Notes under the pieces: model-generated
The model's input: the letters and a program-made list of their open reading frames with translations, nothing else
Databases searched by the model: none
Told to the model about the DNA's origin: nothing
Shown: positions 33,524 through 42,262 of the stretch, piece by piece
Numbering within the stretch: position 1 is the stretch's first letter
Layout: each line of letters opens with the position of its first letter
Position numbers and translations under genes: made by a program
Assembly (NCBI GenBank): GCA_002726415.1
Contig: PBSU01000025.1
Coordinates: 33,178-75,667 of the forward strand
Source of the DNA: Acidiferrobacteraceae bacterium
Lineage (GTDB): Bacteria > Pseudomonadota > Gammaproteobacteria > Arenicellales > UBA868
Length of the DNA: 42,490 bases
Direction: 5' to 3'

Positions 33524-35017
33524 TCAATCCTCCAAAGAGGCTGGATCCAGGCCGGAAACGGCCATGGCCACCGCGCGGAAAATAGCGCGGCCTTTGTTCA
33601 TGGTCTCCTGCCACTCATTCGCTGGTATCGAATCGGCAACGATGCCGGCACCCGCCTGAATGTGCAACTGACCATCGGCAATGATCGCGGTCCGTATTGC
33701 AATGGCCGTATCCATATTGCCATTCCAACCAATGTAGCCCACAGCACCCGCATAAATGCCCCGGCGTTCGGGCTCGAGTTCACCAATGATCTCCATCGCC
33801 CGGACCTTAGGTGCCCCCGACACCGTGCCTGCCGGAAAAGTGGCCCGCAGCACATCGATGGCATCCAGATCGTCTTGTAGTTCACCTGTGACATTGGAAA
33901 CAATGTGCATCACATGCGAATAACGCTCGACCTGCATCTTGGAAGTCAGCGTCACGGATCCCGTAGCCGCAATGCGCCCCACGTCGTTACGACCCAGATC
34001 CACCAGCATAAGATGTTCAGCCAGTTCCTTGGGGTCGGCAATCAACTCTGCTTCTAGGCGCTGGTCTTCCTCCTCGCTGTGGCCACGCCGACGCGTTCCC
34101 GCGATGGGGCGCACCGTCACCTCACCCTCTTCCAGTCGGGCCAGAATTTCCGGCGAGGAACCCACAATCTGAAAATCATCCAGATCCAGAAAATACATAT
34201 AGGGTGAGGGATTAACTGTGCGCAGCGCCCGGTACAGGGTGATGGGCTCAGCTTCAAAGGGAATCGACAAATGCTGCGACAGCACGACCTGAAAAATATC
34301 GCCGCTCTCAATGTAGTCCTTGCAGCGCTCGACCGCCTCCTCAAAATCTTCGCGGGTAAAAGAAGACTGAAAATCGCTCTCGCTGATCGGCTCATCCACC
34401 GGCGTGGCGCGCCCTACGGAAAGGCTTGAGATCTGTTCGACCAGCTGATCTAACCGGTCGCGGCCAGCCAACCAGGCATCATCGGATTCCGGGTCGGTAT
34501 GTACCACGATGTGAAGTCGCCCGCTCAGGTTATCAAACACCAACAACTCGTCGGAAACCATTAACAAGATATCGGGTGCTCCGACAGGGTCTGGAGAATC
34601 CGGATCGCCCAGGTGCGGCTCGATAAAGCGTATCGAGTCATAACTGAAATAGCCTACCAGGCCACCGTTGAAACGGGGAATGGCATCGAGCTGGGGCACG
34701 TTAAACTGACGATGAATTTTCTGAATAGCGCTCAGGGGATCATCGGTCTGCTGGCGGTGGATTTCCTGCCCATCCTGTTCGATCAACAGCAGATCACCCT
34801 TTACCCGAACTACGGTTGCACAGGGCAGGCCGATGATCGAGTACCGGCCCCACTTCTCACCACCATGAACCGATTCAAGCAGATAGCTGTATGGCCCCTG
34901 CGCCATCTTCAGATAAGCGCTCACCGGCGTTTCCAGATCCGCCAGGATCTCGCGCTGCAGTGGAATCCGGTTATAACCGGCACGGGCCAACCGATCGTAG
35001 TCCACGCGTGAAATCAT
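33524..35017 (-). CDS. trpE: Anthranilate synthase component I
   Basis: TrpE converts chorismate to anthranilate; 497 residues. The N-terminal feedback domain (LLESVHGGEKWGRYSIIG) and the chorismate-binding domain (PSPYMYFLDLDDFQIVGSSPEIL, RPIAGTRRRG, MLVDLGRNDVGR, GTVSGAPKVRAMEIIGELE, GAGIVADS) are complete. Trp feedback is likely, by the LLES motif. No Trp-rich attenuator peptide could be found upstream, where a short frame without Trp codons ends on the trpE start. trpG and trpC are 4.5 kb further along on the same strand. The gph and rpe genes lie upstream, an arrangement (rpe-gph-trpE) common in Proteobacteria. Confidence 0.97.
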   Translation of the reverse strand: MISRVDYDRLARAGYNRIPLQREILADLETPVSAYLKMAQGPYSYLLESVHGGEKWGRYSIIGLPCATVVRVKGDLLLIEQDGQEIHRQQTDDPLSAIQKIHRQFNVPQLDAIPRFNGGLVGYFSYDSIRFIEPHLGDPDSPDPVGAPDILLMVSDELLVFDNLSGRLHIVVHTDPESDDAWLAGRDRLDQLVEQISSLSVGRATPVDEPISESDFQSSFTREDFEEAVERCKDYIESGDIFQVVLSQHLSIPFEAEPITLYRALRTVNPSPYMYFLDLDDFQIVGSSPEILARLEEGEVTVRPIAGTRRRGHSEEEDQRLEAELIADPKELAEHLMLVDLGRNDVGRIAATGSVTLTSKMQVERYSHVMHIVSNVTGELQDDLDAIDVLRATFPAGTVSGAPKVRAMEIIGELEPERRGIYAGAVGYIGWNGNMDTAIAIRTAIIADGQLHIQAGAGIVADSIPANEWQETMNKGRAIFRAVAMAVSGLDPASLED

Positions 35018-35188
35018 GGCGCCGGACGGGTGGGTGGGCTGGGGTTGCCCGTAAGAATCGCGGTAGGGTTAGCGGTGTGGGTCATTGTGAAGAATCATTG
35101 CGTAGCACAAACAGGTAAAAACGGAATATCAGGCTGAACGAAGGCTTTCACCATCGCCAACCAGATTCCCACCTGTAGCCACCACGTA

Positions 35189-35905
35189 TCATTCTTCTGA
35201 CAATTGGATTATTTCGGTCACTTGCGCGAACGAGTCTATCACAGCGTCTGCGCCCAGCTCGGCCAGATCCAGCCCCTGGCTGTAACCATAGTTGACCAGA
35301 ATTACCGGCATGCCACAGGCCCGTGCTGCACGAAAATCACTGATCGAATCGCCGACCAGCACACAGTCTGTAGGTGCCAACGCCCATTGATCGGCAACAT
35401 GCTGCAACGGCAACGGATCGGGTTTTTTGCAGGGTAGGTCACCCCCGCCGATGATGGGATCGAAGTAACGAGTAACGCCCAGTCCCTCCAGCAGGGGCCG
35501 GGCAAAAACCGCGGGCTTGTTGGTCACGCAGGCCAACGGCTTACCGGCCTGATGCAATCTTGCGAGGGTTTCTTGCGCGCCGGGGTACAGCACACTGTCA
35601 CGACACAGGTCTTCTTGGTAAAACTGCTCAAACAGGGGGTAGGCCTGATCCATCAACTCTGCTGGATCAGTATCACTAAAGCCGCCGGCCAGCACCTGCT
35701 CCACCAGACGCCGCGCGCCGTTCCCGATCCAACCGCGCGCTCTGGCCGGATCGACGGAGCTGGCACCCAACGCTTTCAGCATTCGGTTACAGGCACCGAT
35801 CAGATCCGGCGCTGAATCCACCAGCGTGCCGTCAAGATCAAACAAAATGCCGCGGGCGGCGAACTCACCGATCGGCAAGAGGGTGACTGGATCGGGATGC
35901 CTCAA
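35189..35905 (-). CDS. gph: Phosphoglycolate phosphatase
   Basis: A HAD-superfamily phosphatase, 238 residues. Motif [15 protein letters not shown], motif II (VTNKP) and motif III/IV ([27 protein letters not shown]) are complete with a helical cap between. By family it hydrolyses 2-phosphoglycolate from DNA repair or from the Rubisco side reaction. The start is a TTG at 35905, overlapping the rpe stop by TTGA; no ATG or GTG lies in the right place. It is a typical rpe-gph-trpE unit. Confidence 0.92.
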   Translation of the reverse strand: MRHPDPVTLLPIGEFAARGILFDLDGTLVDSAPDLIGACNRMLKALGASSVDPARARGWIGNGARRLVEQVLAGGFSDTDPAELMDQAYPLFEQFYQEDLCRDSVLYPGAQETLARLHQAGKPLACVTNKPAVFARPLLEGLGVTRYFDPIIGGGDLPCKKPDPLPLQHVADQWALAPTDCVLVGDSISDFRAARACGMPVILVNYGYSQGLDLAELGADAVIDSFAQVTEIIQLSEE

Positions 35906-36594
35906 CAGCCGGATCCGGCCAATACCTCACGCATAGCGCCAATCACACTGTCATAGGTATGGGGGTCTTCGGCACGGCCGGCGCCAAAAATTGCCGACCC
36001 GGCGACGAAGGTATCGGCGCCGGCCGCATGGATCTGACCAATGTTATCGACCTTAACCCCGCCATCAATCTCAAGACGGATGTCCCGGCCGGATGCATCG
36101 ATCAGCTTGCGTGCCTCTCGCAGTTTATCCAGCGCCGAGGAGAGAAAACTCTGTCCGCTAAAGCCGGGGTTGACCGACATCAGCAACACCATATCGACTT
36201 TGTCCATCACATGCTGTAGGTGTGTGAGCGGGGTTGCCGGGTTGAACACCAGGCCGGACTTGCATCCCTCACCCTGGATCAGCTGCAGGGTGCGATCCAC
36301 ATGCTCACTCGCCTCGGGATGGAAGGTAATGTAGGTTGCCCCGGCAGCTGCAAAATCAGGGATGATGCGATCTACCGGACGGATCATCAGGTGCACATCG
36401 ATGGGGGCTTCAACGCCGTGCTTCCGTAACGCCTCACACACCAGCGGGCCGATGGTGAGATTGGGCACGTAGTGATTGTCCATCACATCAAAATGAACCA
36501 TATCGGCCCCCGCAGCGAGGACATTATCGACTTCCTCACCCAGACGCGCGAAATCGGCCGACAGGATGGAGGGCGCAATCAGGTTTTCGTTCAT
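35902..36594 (-). CDS. rpe: Ribulose-phosphate 3-epimerase
   Basis: Interconverts ribulose-5-phosphate and xylulose-5-phosphate in the pentose-phosphate and Calvin cycles. The ATG at 36594 with GGAG seven bases upstream gives 230 residues, starting [22 protein letters not shown]-barrel features [16 protein letters not shown] (metal-binding His and Asp), [15 protein letters not shown] and DGGVKVDN are present. It shares an operon with gph and trpE. Confidence 0.96.
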   Translation of the reverse strand: MNENLIAPSILSADFARLGEEVDNVLAAGADMVHFDVMDNHYVPNLTIGPLVCEALRKHGVEAPIDVHLMIRPVDRIIPDFAAAGATYITFHPEASEHVDRTLQLIQGEGCKSGLVFNPATPLTHLQHVMDKVDMVLLMSVNPGFSGQSFLSSALDKLREARKLIDASGRDIRLEIDGGVKVDNIGQIHAAGADTFVAGSAIFGAGRAEDPHTYDSVIGAMREVLAGSGC

Positions 36595-36648
36595 GGTGAC
36601 TCCGTGATGAACTTCAGCTGGCAAATGCGAGTTTTCATGTATGCGGTC

Positions 36649-38025
36649 TCAACGGATCACGATAAACAGTGCCGACTCACCACGGCGGATATTCAGCAGC
36701 AGCATAGAGGATTGCTGGCCCGCTGCGTGCTGCACGTCTTCCAGGCTGTAGATCGGCTGTTTGTTTACCGAGATGATCAGATCACCTTCACGCAGCCCGG
36801 CCTGCCAGGCAGGGCTATTCGGTATCACCTCGACCACGCGGACCCCCCGTTTTCCCTGCGGGCCACTCTCGGCGTCTATATCGGACAACCGTGCGCCTTC
36901 CAGGCGCTCGCTGATCTGCACCCCCTGTCCTGCCGGTGGTTCAATGGATCGGATACGGATGCGTTTGCTGTTGCGCTTTTTGTCTCGCAGGAAAGAGATC
37001 TCGATTTCGTCGTCTGCCCTGAATAGACCTATGGCGTTTCGCAACGCACTGGCGCCGTCGATCCCGCGCCCATCGACAGCGATGATAACGTCACCCTCAC
37101 GCAGGCCTGCATCCGCCGCAGCCGAATCAGGCATGACCTGTGAGATCAAGGCACCACTGGTAGCATCGATATCCAGCGCCTCTGCCAACTCCGGGGTCAG
37201 GTTCTGGACAATCACCCCCAAACGGCCACGGCGTACCTCACCGTAATCAATAATCTGACGGGTTAAGCGCGCAGCCATGTTAATGGGTATCGCAAACCCG
37301 ATGCCGATATTGCCGCCCCCGGGAGCGAGAATGGCGGTGTTTACACCTACCAATTCACCCCGCAGATTGACTAGCGCCCCGCCCGAATTACCCCGGTTAA
37401 TAGACGCATCGGTCTGAATAAAGTCCTCATAGCCCTCAATTCCCAGACCCGTGCGGCCCAGCGCACTGACAATGCCCGAGGTGGCTGTCTGACCCAACCC
37501 GAACGGATTGCCAATCGCCACCACGAAATCACCCACCCGCAATTGGTCAGAATCACCAAACTGGATCGCCTGGAGTTGCTCGGGAGGAATCCGGATAACG
37601 GCAATATCGGCGTCTTCATCACCACCCACACGCTGGGCTTCAAAGGAGCGGCCATCATGCAGGCGCACGCTGATCTCATCGGCGCCGTCAATCACATGAC
37701 TGTTGGTAATGATGTGGCCTGCCTGAGCATCGATAATCACGCCTGAGCCCAGACTGCTGACCCGTCGCTCACGAGGCTGGGTTTGCGGTCCACCGAAAAA
37801 CTTCTCGAAAAAGGGGTCGGATTGAAAAGGACTCTGCCTCTCACGTACCCGACTCTCAGTGTAGATATTCACTACCGAAGGTAGCACCCGCTCCAGCATC
37901 GGCGCCAGGCTGGGCAACGGCTCACCGTCGATTACCGATGGCACGGCCCCGGCCGAAACCGAGCCGGACAGCAGTGTGCTCAAAATAAATAGCCAAAAAA
38001 GCGGGGTAAATCGAACTCGTTTCAT
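36649..38025 (-). CDS. degQ: DegQ/MucD-type periplasmic serine protease
   Basis: An S1C protease/chaperone of 458 residues from the ATG at 38025 (GAAGG upstream); a TTG two codons up is unlikely. A Sec signal peptide (about 1-25) precedes the trypsin-like domain with HIITNSHVIDGAD (His), DADIAVIRI (Asp) and NRGNSGGALVN (Ser), then two PDZ domains (about 255-345 and 365-455). Length matches DegQ/MucD (DegP is longer, with an N-terminal LA loop). It degrades misfolded envelope proteins. A good extended -10 promoter lies upstream. It is transcribed toward rpe but separated by 54 bases and may be its own unit. Confidence 0.94.
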   Translation of the reverse strand: MKRVRFTPLFWLFILSTLLSGSVSAGAVPSVIDGEPLPSLAPMLERVLPSVVNIYTESRVRERQSPFQSDPFFEKFFGGPQTQPRERRVSSLGSGVIIDAQAGHIITNSHVIDGADEISVRLHDGRSFEAQRVGGDEDADIAVIRIPPEQLQAIQFGDSDQLRVGDFVVAIGNPFGLGQTATSGIVSALGRTGLGIEGYEDFIQTDASINRGNSGGALVNLRGELVGVNTAILAPGGGNIGIGFAIPINMAARLTRQIIDYGEVRRGRLGVIVQNLTPELAEALDIDATSGALISQVMPDSAAADAGLREGDVIIAVDGRGIDGASALRNAIGLFRADDEIEISFLRDKKRNSKRIRIRSIEPPAGQGVQISERLEGARLSDIDAESGPQGKRGVRVVEVIPNSPAWQAGLREGDLIISVNKQPIYSLEDVQHAAGQQSSMLLLNIRRGESALFIVIR

Positions 38026-38336
38026 ATCCAACCTTCAGGGGGAAACATAACAATCAAGGCGATGGCCGTGATTTCAACAGTGCAATTATATCAATGCCCC
38101 GGTGCAGGTGGACCCAGGAGATATCATGGATGAGTATCAGGCATTAAAGGCGGGTCAACTCCTGCCTCAGAGGAGATCTCACCTCCTCAGTCCAGTTCAC
38201 CCTTGGACCCTTGCATCGAGATCACTGCGAGAACCCAGGTGCCCAATTCTGACGTTAGAATGCCTAAAAATAAACCAACTCCAGCATCCTCCACACGACG
38301 CTTTGGACGAATACGGGCCCAGCCTAGGAGATGACG
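38026..38336. other. 311-base divergent gap, degQ / Rieske oxygenase
   Basis: Contains the degQ promoter on the left and must hold the oxygenase promoter on the right; no good hexamer pair was found for the latter. A Shine-Dalgarno AGGAG (38326-38330) is placed six bases before the ATG at 38337. No gene found. Confidence 0.5.
38085..38093 (-). promoter_or_regulatory. Extended -10 promoter for degQ
   Basis: On the minus strand TGATATAAT gives a consensus TATAAT (38085-38090) with the TGn extension (38091-38093). The -35 region is poor, as is usual for extended -10 promoters. It lies about 60 bases before the degQ start, leaving a leader of about 50 bases. A sigma-E promoter, common for this gene, was not recognised. 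Confidence 0.6.
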
Positions 38337-39482
38337 ATGCCAAACCATACGTTAAGCGTGGATACCTACCAGCGTATCAGCCACGGTTACGACTCAGTCG
38401 CATCACGTTCTCACTCCCTGCACACAGACAGTTACCGTGACCCGGCTTTTCTTGACATTGAGCAGCAACAGATCTTTCACAAAAGCTGGCAGTTTCTTTG
38501 CCACGAGGAAAAACTACGTAAGCCCGGCAGCTATGTTGCAGCCTATGTGCAGGGACAAAGCGTGTTTGCCTGCCGAGGCAACGACGGAGAACTGCGCAGC
38601 TTCTACAACGTGTGCAAGCATCGTGGTCATGAACTGGTCCAGGGCAGTGGACAGACGAAAGCCATTGCTTGTCCCTATCACGCCTGGGTCTTTGGCCTCG
38701 ATGGCCATCTCAGTAGCGCCCGGCGCTCAGAGTTGATCGAGAACTTCAATGTGGATGATAACTGCCTTGACGCCGTGCGCGTTGAGATCTTCTGTCACCT
38801 GGTGTTTATCAACCTGGACCCTGATGCAAGGCCACTCGCAAAACAGAGCGAATCCCTGGCCAGCGAGGTCATGGGTTATGCGCCGGATCTTGCCAATCTC
38901 ACTCATGCCCATACCCTCACTTACCAAATCAAGGCCAACTGGAAAGCCGTCGTCGACAACTTTCTGGAGTGCTATCACTGTCCTGTGGCTCACCGGGATT
39001 TCTGCACACTGGTGGAAATGGATACGTACAAGGTAAAAACTTATGGCATTTACTCCAGTCACATGGCCAAAGCGGGTCGATCTGATAACAAGGCCTATGG
39101 GGTAGAGGATGCGAGCGTGACTGACCATGCGGTCTGGTATCTTTGGCCCAACACCACACTGATGCGTTATCCGGGGCGTGGCAATTTCATGGTCTGGCGG
39201 TTCTATCCCGCGGGACCCGAAGAGACTTACGAGGTGTTCGATTTTTTTCTCGAGAGCGATACGCCCAACGAAGCCGAGTTAGAAGCCATCAAGTTCGTCG
39301 ACGAGGTACTCCAGCTGGAAGACATCGCCCTGGTGGAAAGTGTGCAACGCGGCATGCAGACGCCAGCCTTTAACCAGGGCCGCTACCTGGTCGATCCCGA
39401 TGACAGCGGTCTGAGCGAGCATGCGGTGCATCACTTTCATGGGCTGGTGCTGGACGCTTACCGTCAGGCAGTACCGGCATGA
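38337..39482 (+). CDS. Rieske non-haem-iron oxygenase, GbcA/CntA-like
   Basis: An aromatic-ring-hydroxylating-dioxygenase-family alpha subunit, 381 residues from the ATG at 38337 (the ATG at 38331 touches the Shine-Dalgarno). The Rieske motif has CKHRGH (Cys93, His95) and CPYHAW (Cys112, His115). The mononuclear iron site DNFLECYHCPVAH supplies His214 and His219, and Glu211 stands where an aspartate bridges the two metal sites in naphthalene dioxygenase. ECYHC is typical of carnitine, glycine-betaine and stachydrine oxygenases, so an N-methylated or quaternary amine is a likely substrate. No reductase gene is adjacent. It overlaps the first SDR by four bases (ATGA). Confidence 0.9.
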   Translation: MPNHTLSVDTYQRISHGYDSVASRSHSLHTDSYRDPAFLDIEQQQIFHKSWQFLCHEEKLRKPGSYVAAYVQGQSVFACRGNDGELRSFYNVCKHRGHELVQGSGQTKAIACPYHAWVFGLDGHLSSARRSELIENFNVDDNCLDAVRVEIFCHLVFINLDPDARPLAKQSESLASEVMGYAPDLANLTHAHTLTYQIKANWKAVVDNFLECYHCPVAHRDFCTLVEMDTYKVKTYGIYSSHMAKAGRSDNKAYGVEDASVTDHAVWYLWPNTTLMRYPGRGNFMVWRFYPAGPEETYEVFDFFLESDTPNEAELEAIKFVDEVLQLEDIALVESVQRGMQTPAFNQGRYLVDPDDSGLSEHAVHHFHGLVLDAYRQAVPA

Positions 39483-40249
39483 GTGCAGTCAGGCCTGACT
39501 ATCTGAAAGGCCGGGTCGCGGTGGTGACTGGCGGCTGTGGGGGCATTGGCCGGGCAATCTGCCAACGTTTTCACGCCGAGGGTGCGACGGTCTATGCCAC
39601 AGACATTGCCAAGCCCGATTTTGGCGACACCCCTATCCATTTTGTACATCATGACGTTAGCCAGGAAGACGGCGCAAGGAACGTGATGAACCAGGTAAGA
39701 GATGACCAGGGGAAGCTGGATATCCTGGTCAATGCGGCGGGCATAGAAGCGGAGAAGACCATCGAGGATACGAGTCTCGATGAGTGGAATCACAGCTTTG
39801 CCATCAACGTGAATGGCACATTCCTTACCAGCAAACATGCCCTGCCTCTGATGCGTGCCGCCGGTGGGGGCTCCATCATCAACTTTGGCTCCTATGATGG
39901 CTTTATCGCCGACCCCTCGTTGGCAGTGTATTGCGCCACCAAGGGCGCGGTACATGCGTTGACCAAAGCTATGGCCTGCGACCACGGCCCGGAAGGAATA
40001 CGCGTCAACGCTGTTTGCCCGGGATACGTCGACACCCCCATGCTGCGAAGTTTCTTCGGTGATTCAGGTGACATCGAATCCCTGCAACAGGCAGTCAGAG
40101 ATGTGCATCCTCTTCGCACTTACGGTCAGCCCCAAGACATTGCGAATCTGGTCAACTGGCTGGCTGGCGACGAGGCACGATATGCTTCAGGCCAGCTCTG
40201 GGTGATCGACGGTGGCCTGTCAGCCCAGGCTCAACAGATGCGTCTGTAA
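39479..40249 (+). CDS. Short-chain dehydrogenase/reductase (first of pair)
   Basis: A classical SDR of 256 residues. TGGCGGIG (cofactor), DI in the second strand, NAAG, a serine in the INFGS segment, and YCATK (active Tyr and Lys) are present. The acidic residue after beta-2 (ATDIAK) points to NAD(H). Translationally coupled to the oxygenase by a four-base overlap, so it probably oxidises or reduces a product of that enzyme. About the same length and layout as the second SDR downstream (DILVNAAGIEAEKTIEDTS against DILVNNAGIQIEKTILDTS), suggesting a tandem duplication. Substrate unknown. Confidence 0.92.
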   Translation: MSAVRPDYLKGRVAVVTGGCGGIGRAICQRFHAEGATVYATDIAKPDFGDTPIHFVHHDVSQEDGARNVMNQVRDDQGKLDILVNAAGIEAEKTIEDTSLDEWNHSFAINVNGTFLTSKHALPLMRAAGGGSIINFGSYDGFIADPSLAVYCATKGAVHALTKAMACDHGPEGIRVNAVCPGYVDTPMLRSFFGDSGDIESLQQAVRDVHPLRTYGQPQDIANLVNWLAGDEARYASGQLWVIDGGLSAQAQQMRL

Positions 40250-40286
40250 TGGTCTGCCCGTTACGCGTTTTTGGAGAACAAGCAAA

Positions 40287-40445
40287 GTGAATCCGCCTGT
40301 CATTATCGCCTGCACCACTGCAAAGTGTTTTCCCACACCGCCCTGGCCAGCGCGTCTTCCCATCACCCCGGTACAAATGGTCCACGCTACCACCCTTACC
40401 CACTCTGGCGTGACCGGCTGCTGTTTTGCGGTAACCCACGCATGA
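40287..40445 (+). CDS. Possible 52-aa protein between the SDRs
   Basis: A GTG start with GGAG ten bases upstream opens a 52-codon frame that ends with a TGA overlapping the ATG of the second SDR (ATGA). The peptide begins MNPPVIIACTTAKCF and is rich in Thr, Pro and Cys (four Cys). It has no membrane segment or known motif. The SD, the operon position and the exact four-base overlap support a real gene; the alternative is that it is only a run of open sequence left between two SDR genes. Confidence 0.4.
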   Translation: MNPPVIIACTTAKCFPTPPWPARLPITPVQMVHATTLTHSGVTGCCFAVTHA

Positions 40446-41197
40446 ACCGGCTTGATGGCCGGACTGCACTCGTGACCGGTGGACGCCAGGGTATCGGACG
40501 AGCGATTGTCGATGCGTTCATCCATGAAGGTGCAGACGTTGCCACGTGTGGACGCGCTGGTCGCCCTGGTGATCTGCCGCCAACAATCGGCTGGCACAAG
40601 ACCGACATGGCCTCGGCGGATAATATCGAGGATCTGCGCCTTGAGATGCTGGACCGCTTCGGTGGCTTGGACATCCTGGTTAACAACGCCGGCATCCAGA
40701 TAGAAAAGACCATCCTGGACACCAGTGACGAGGACTGGGATCAGTTAATGGGGGTGAATGCCAAGGGTGTTTTTATGGCCTGCCGGGCGATGATCCCGAT
40801 CATGAAACGCGGTGGTGTCATTATTAATATCGGCTCAATTTCAGGTAACGTGGCTGACCCCGGTCTTGCGCTCTATAACGCTTCAAAGGCCTTCGTGCAT
40901 GGTCTCACCCGCTCCATTGCCGTAGATCACGGGCCCAAGATACGCTGCAACGCAATCTGTCCGGGTTGGATCATGACCGACATGGCTGATGCAGCCTTTG
41001 CTGTAGCAGACCACCCCGCAACGGCCAAGACCGACACCCTGGCACGCCACCCGGTGGGCCGCTTTGGTCAGCCTGAGGATATTGCCGCGATGGCGGTCTG
41101 GCTGGCATCTGACGATGCCGCTTTTGCGACCGGGCAATGCTATACCGTCGACGGCGGTGTGACTGCAGCTTCCCCCTTAAACCCAGGACTTTTCTGA
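40442..41197 (+). CDS. Short-chain dehydrogenase/reductase (second of pair)
   Basis: A classical SDR, 251 residues, from the ATG at 40442. The upstream frame is open but its extra 57 residues do not resemble an SDR start, whereas MNRLDGRTALVTGGRQGIG is the normal start. TGGRQGIG, NNAG, IINIGS and YNASK (active Tyr/Lys) are present. An Arg-Ala-Gly after beta-2 (CGRAGR) suggests NADP(H), in contrast to the first SDR. It is the last gene of the plus-strand unit. A T-run (about 41241-41248) follows 45 bases later but lacks a good stem, so no terminator is claimed. Confidence 0.92.
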   Translation: MNRLDGRTALVTGGRQGIGRAIVDAFIHEGADVATCGRAGRPGDLPPTIGWHKTDMASADNIEDLRLEMLDRFGGLDILVNNAGIQIEKTILDTSDEDWDQLMGVNAKGVFMACRAMIPIMKRGGVIINIGSISGNVADPGLALYNASKAFVHGLTRSIAVDHGPKIRCNAICPGWIMTDMADAAFAVADHPATAKTDTLARHPVGRFGQPEDIAAMAVWLASDDAAFATGQCYTVDGGVTAASPLNPGLF

Positions 41198-41338
41198 AGC
41201 ACAAGATTAAGCAGATCGGCACCCATAACAAAGAGGCCGGGTTTTTTTCATTGTGGGGGATAACACCGACCAACGCTTTACTGCGGGTCGTACCCTGCAC
41301 GGGGTTCAGAACCAACCACGTTGGGATAAAAGCGGGCC

Positions 41339-42253
41339 CTATTTTTCCAGGCTTTTAAGGTTGGTCACGCCGTGCGGCACATGGCCGGTCGGTACATGCT
41401 GGCGGGCAGACTCGCAGTGCCCCGTCTGATCGTCAAAGAAGATATCGGCACCGAAAGTGCGCAGGAACTCACCCTTGTCGAGGCCGCCCAAAAATACCGC
41501 CTCGTCGATGCGGATATCCCAGGCCCGCAGGGTGCGGATGACCCGCTCGTGGGCCGGGGCACTGCGGGCGGTGATAAGTGCAGTGCGGATCGGAGCCTTG
41601 TCCCGTGGCCACTGGGACTGCAGTTCATGCAACGACTGCAAAAACTTGCGAAAGGGCCCGCCCGTCATGGGTGTTGATGCCATTTTCTTTTCAGCCGCCG
41701 CAAACGCCGCCAAGCCCTCGGCCTGGTAAATACGCTCGGAATCATCAGCAAAGAGCACAGCATCACCGTCAAAAGCGATGCGCAACTGGCCATCGTTCTC
41801 CTGATGGGTGCGTGAAGGCAGGATAGTAGCTGCAGCGATATGCGCATCCAGCGCCTGGCGTACGTTGGCTGGGTCAGCAGATAAGTACAGGTCAGTACTG
41901 AAAGGCGTAACATAGCGAAATGGACTCTCGCCACCGGAAAAAGCGGCACGGGTGATATCCAACTGGTAGTGGGCGATAGAGTTGAAAATCCGCAAGCCAG
42001 TATCAGCGCTGTTTCGGGAAATCAACACGACCTCTACCCGCCGGGCATCGCTACCCCGGTCATTAAGGGCCAGGAGTTTTTGTGCCAGAGGAAAAGCCAC
42101 GCCGGGCTCAAGCAATTCATCCTCTCGTTCCACCTGGTAACGACAATAGGCCTCAACGCCTTTTTCAACATAAATCTGATGACCCCTCTCCAGGTCAAAC
42201 AGGGCCCGCGAGGAGATCGCCACCACCAGGGGATTTTTCAGCTTACCATCCAT
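41339..42253 (-). CDS. Cytosolic 5'-nucleotidase, type I family
   Basis: A 5'-nucleotidase of the NT5C1-like family (PF06189), 304 residues. Visible features: VVAISSRALFDLERGHQIY at the N-terminus, then RVEVVLISRNSADTGLRIFNSI, LRIAFDGDAVLF with the HAD-like aspartates (about 170-180), TALITARSAPAHERVIRTLRAW and IFFDDQTGH. By family it hydrolyses IMP or AMP to nucleoside and phosphate in the cytoplasm. It lies nine bases after lnt, so it is co-transcribed with it. It converges with the second SDR. Confidence 0.92.
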   Translation of the reverse strand: MDGKLKNPLVVAISSRALFDLERGHQIYVEKGVEAYCRYQVEREDELLEPGVAFPLAQKLLALNDRGSDARRVEVVLISRNSADTGLRIFNSIAHYQLDITRAAFSGGESPFRYVTPFSTDLYLSADPANVRQALDAHIAAATILPSRTHQENDGQLRIAFDGDAVLFADDSERIYQAEGLAAFAAAEKKMASTPMTGGPFRKFLQSLHELQSQWPRDKAPIRTALITARSAPAHERVIRTLRAWDIRIDEAVFLGGLDKGEFLRTFGADIFFDDQTGHCESARQHVPTGHVPHGVTNLKSLEK

Positions 42254-42262
42254 GCGTCCAGT

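Noticed and set aside
33453-33614. 54-residue extension of the sulfatase with a hydrophobic segment, as a signal peptide
   Set aside because: It overlaps the trpE 3' end, and the residues are not a normal signal (Arg-rich start). The ATG at 33452 gives the normal sulfatase start.
35018-35100. Short frame (MTHTANPTA..., 23 codons) ending on the trpE ATG, as a trp leader peptide
   Set aside because: It has no Trp codons, no Shine-Dalgarno and no attenuator hairpin, so it is not a trp attenuator. The overlap with ATG is probably chance.
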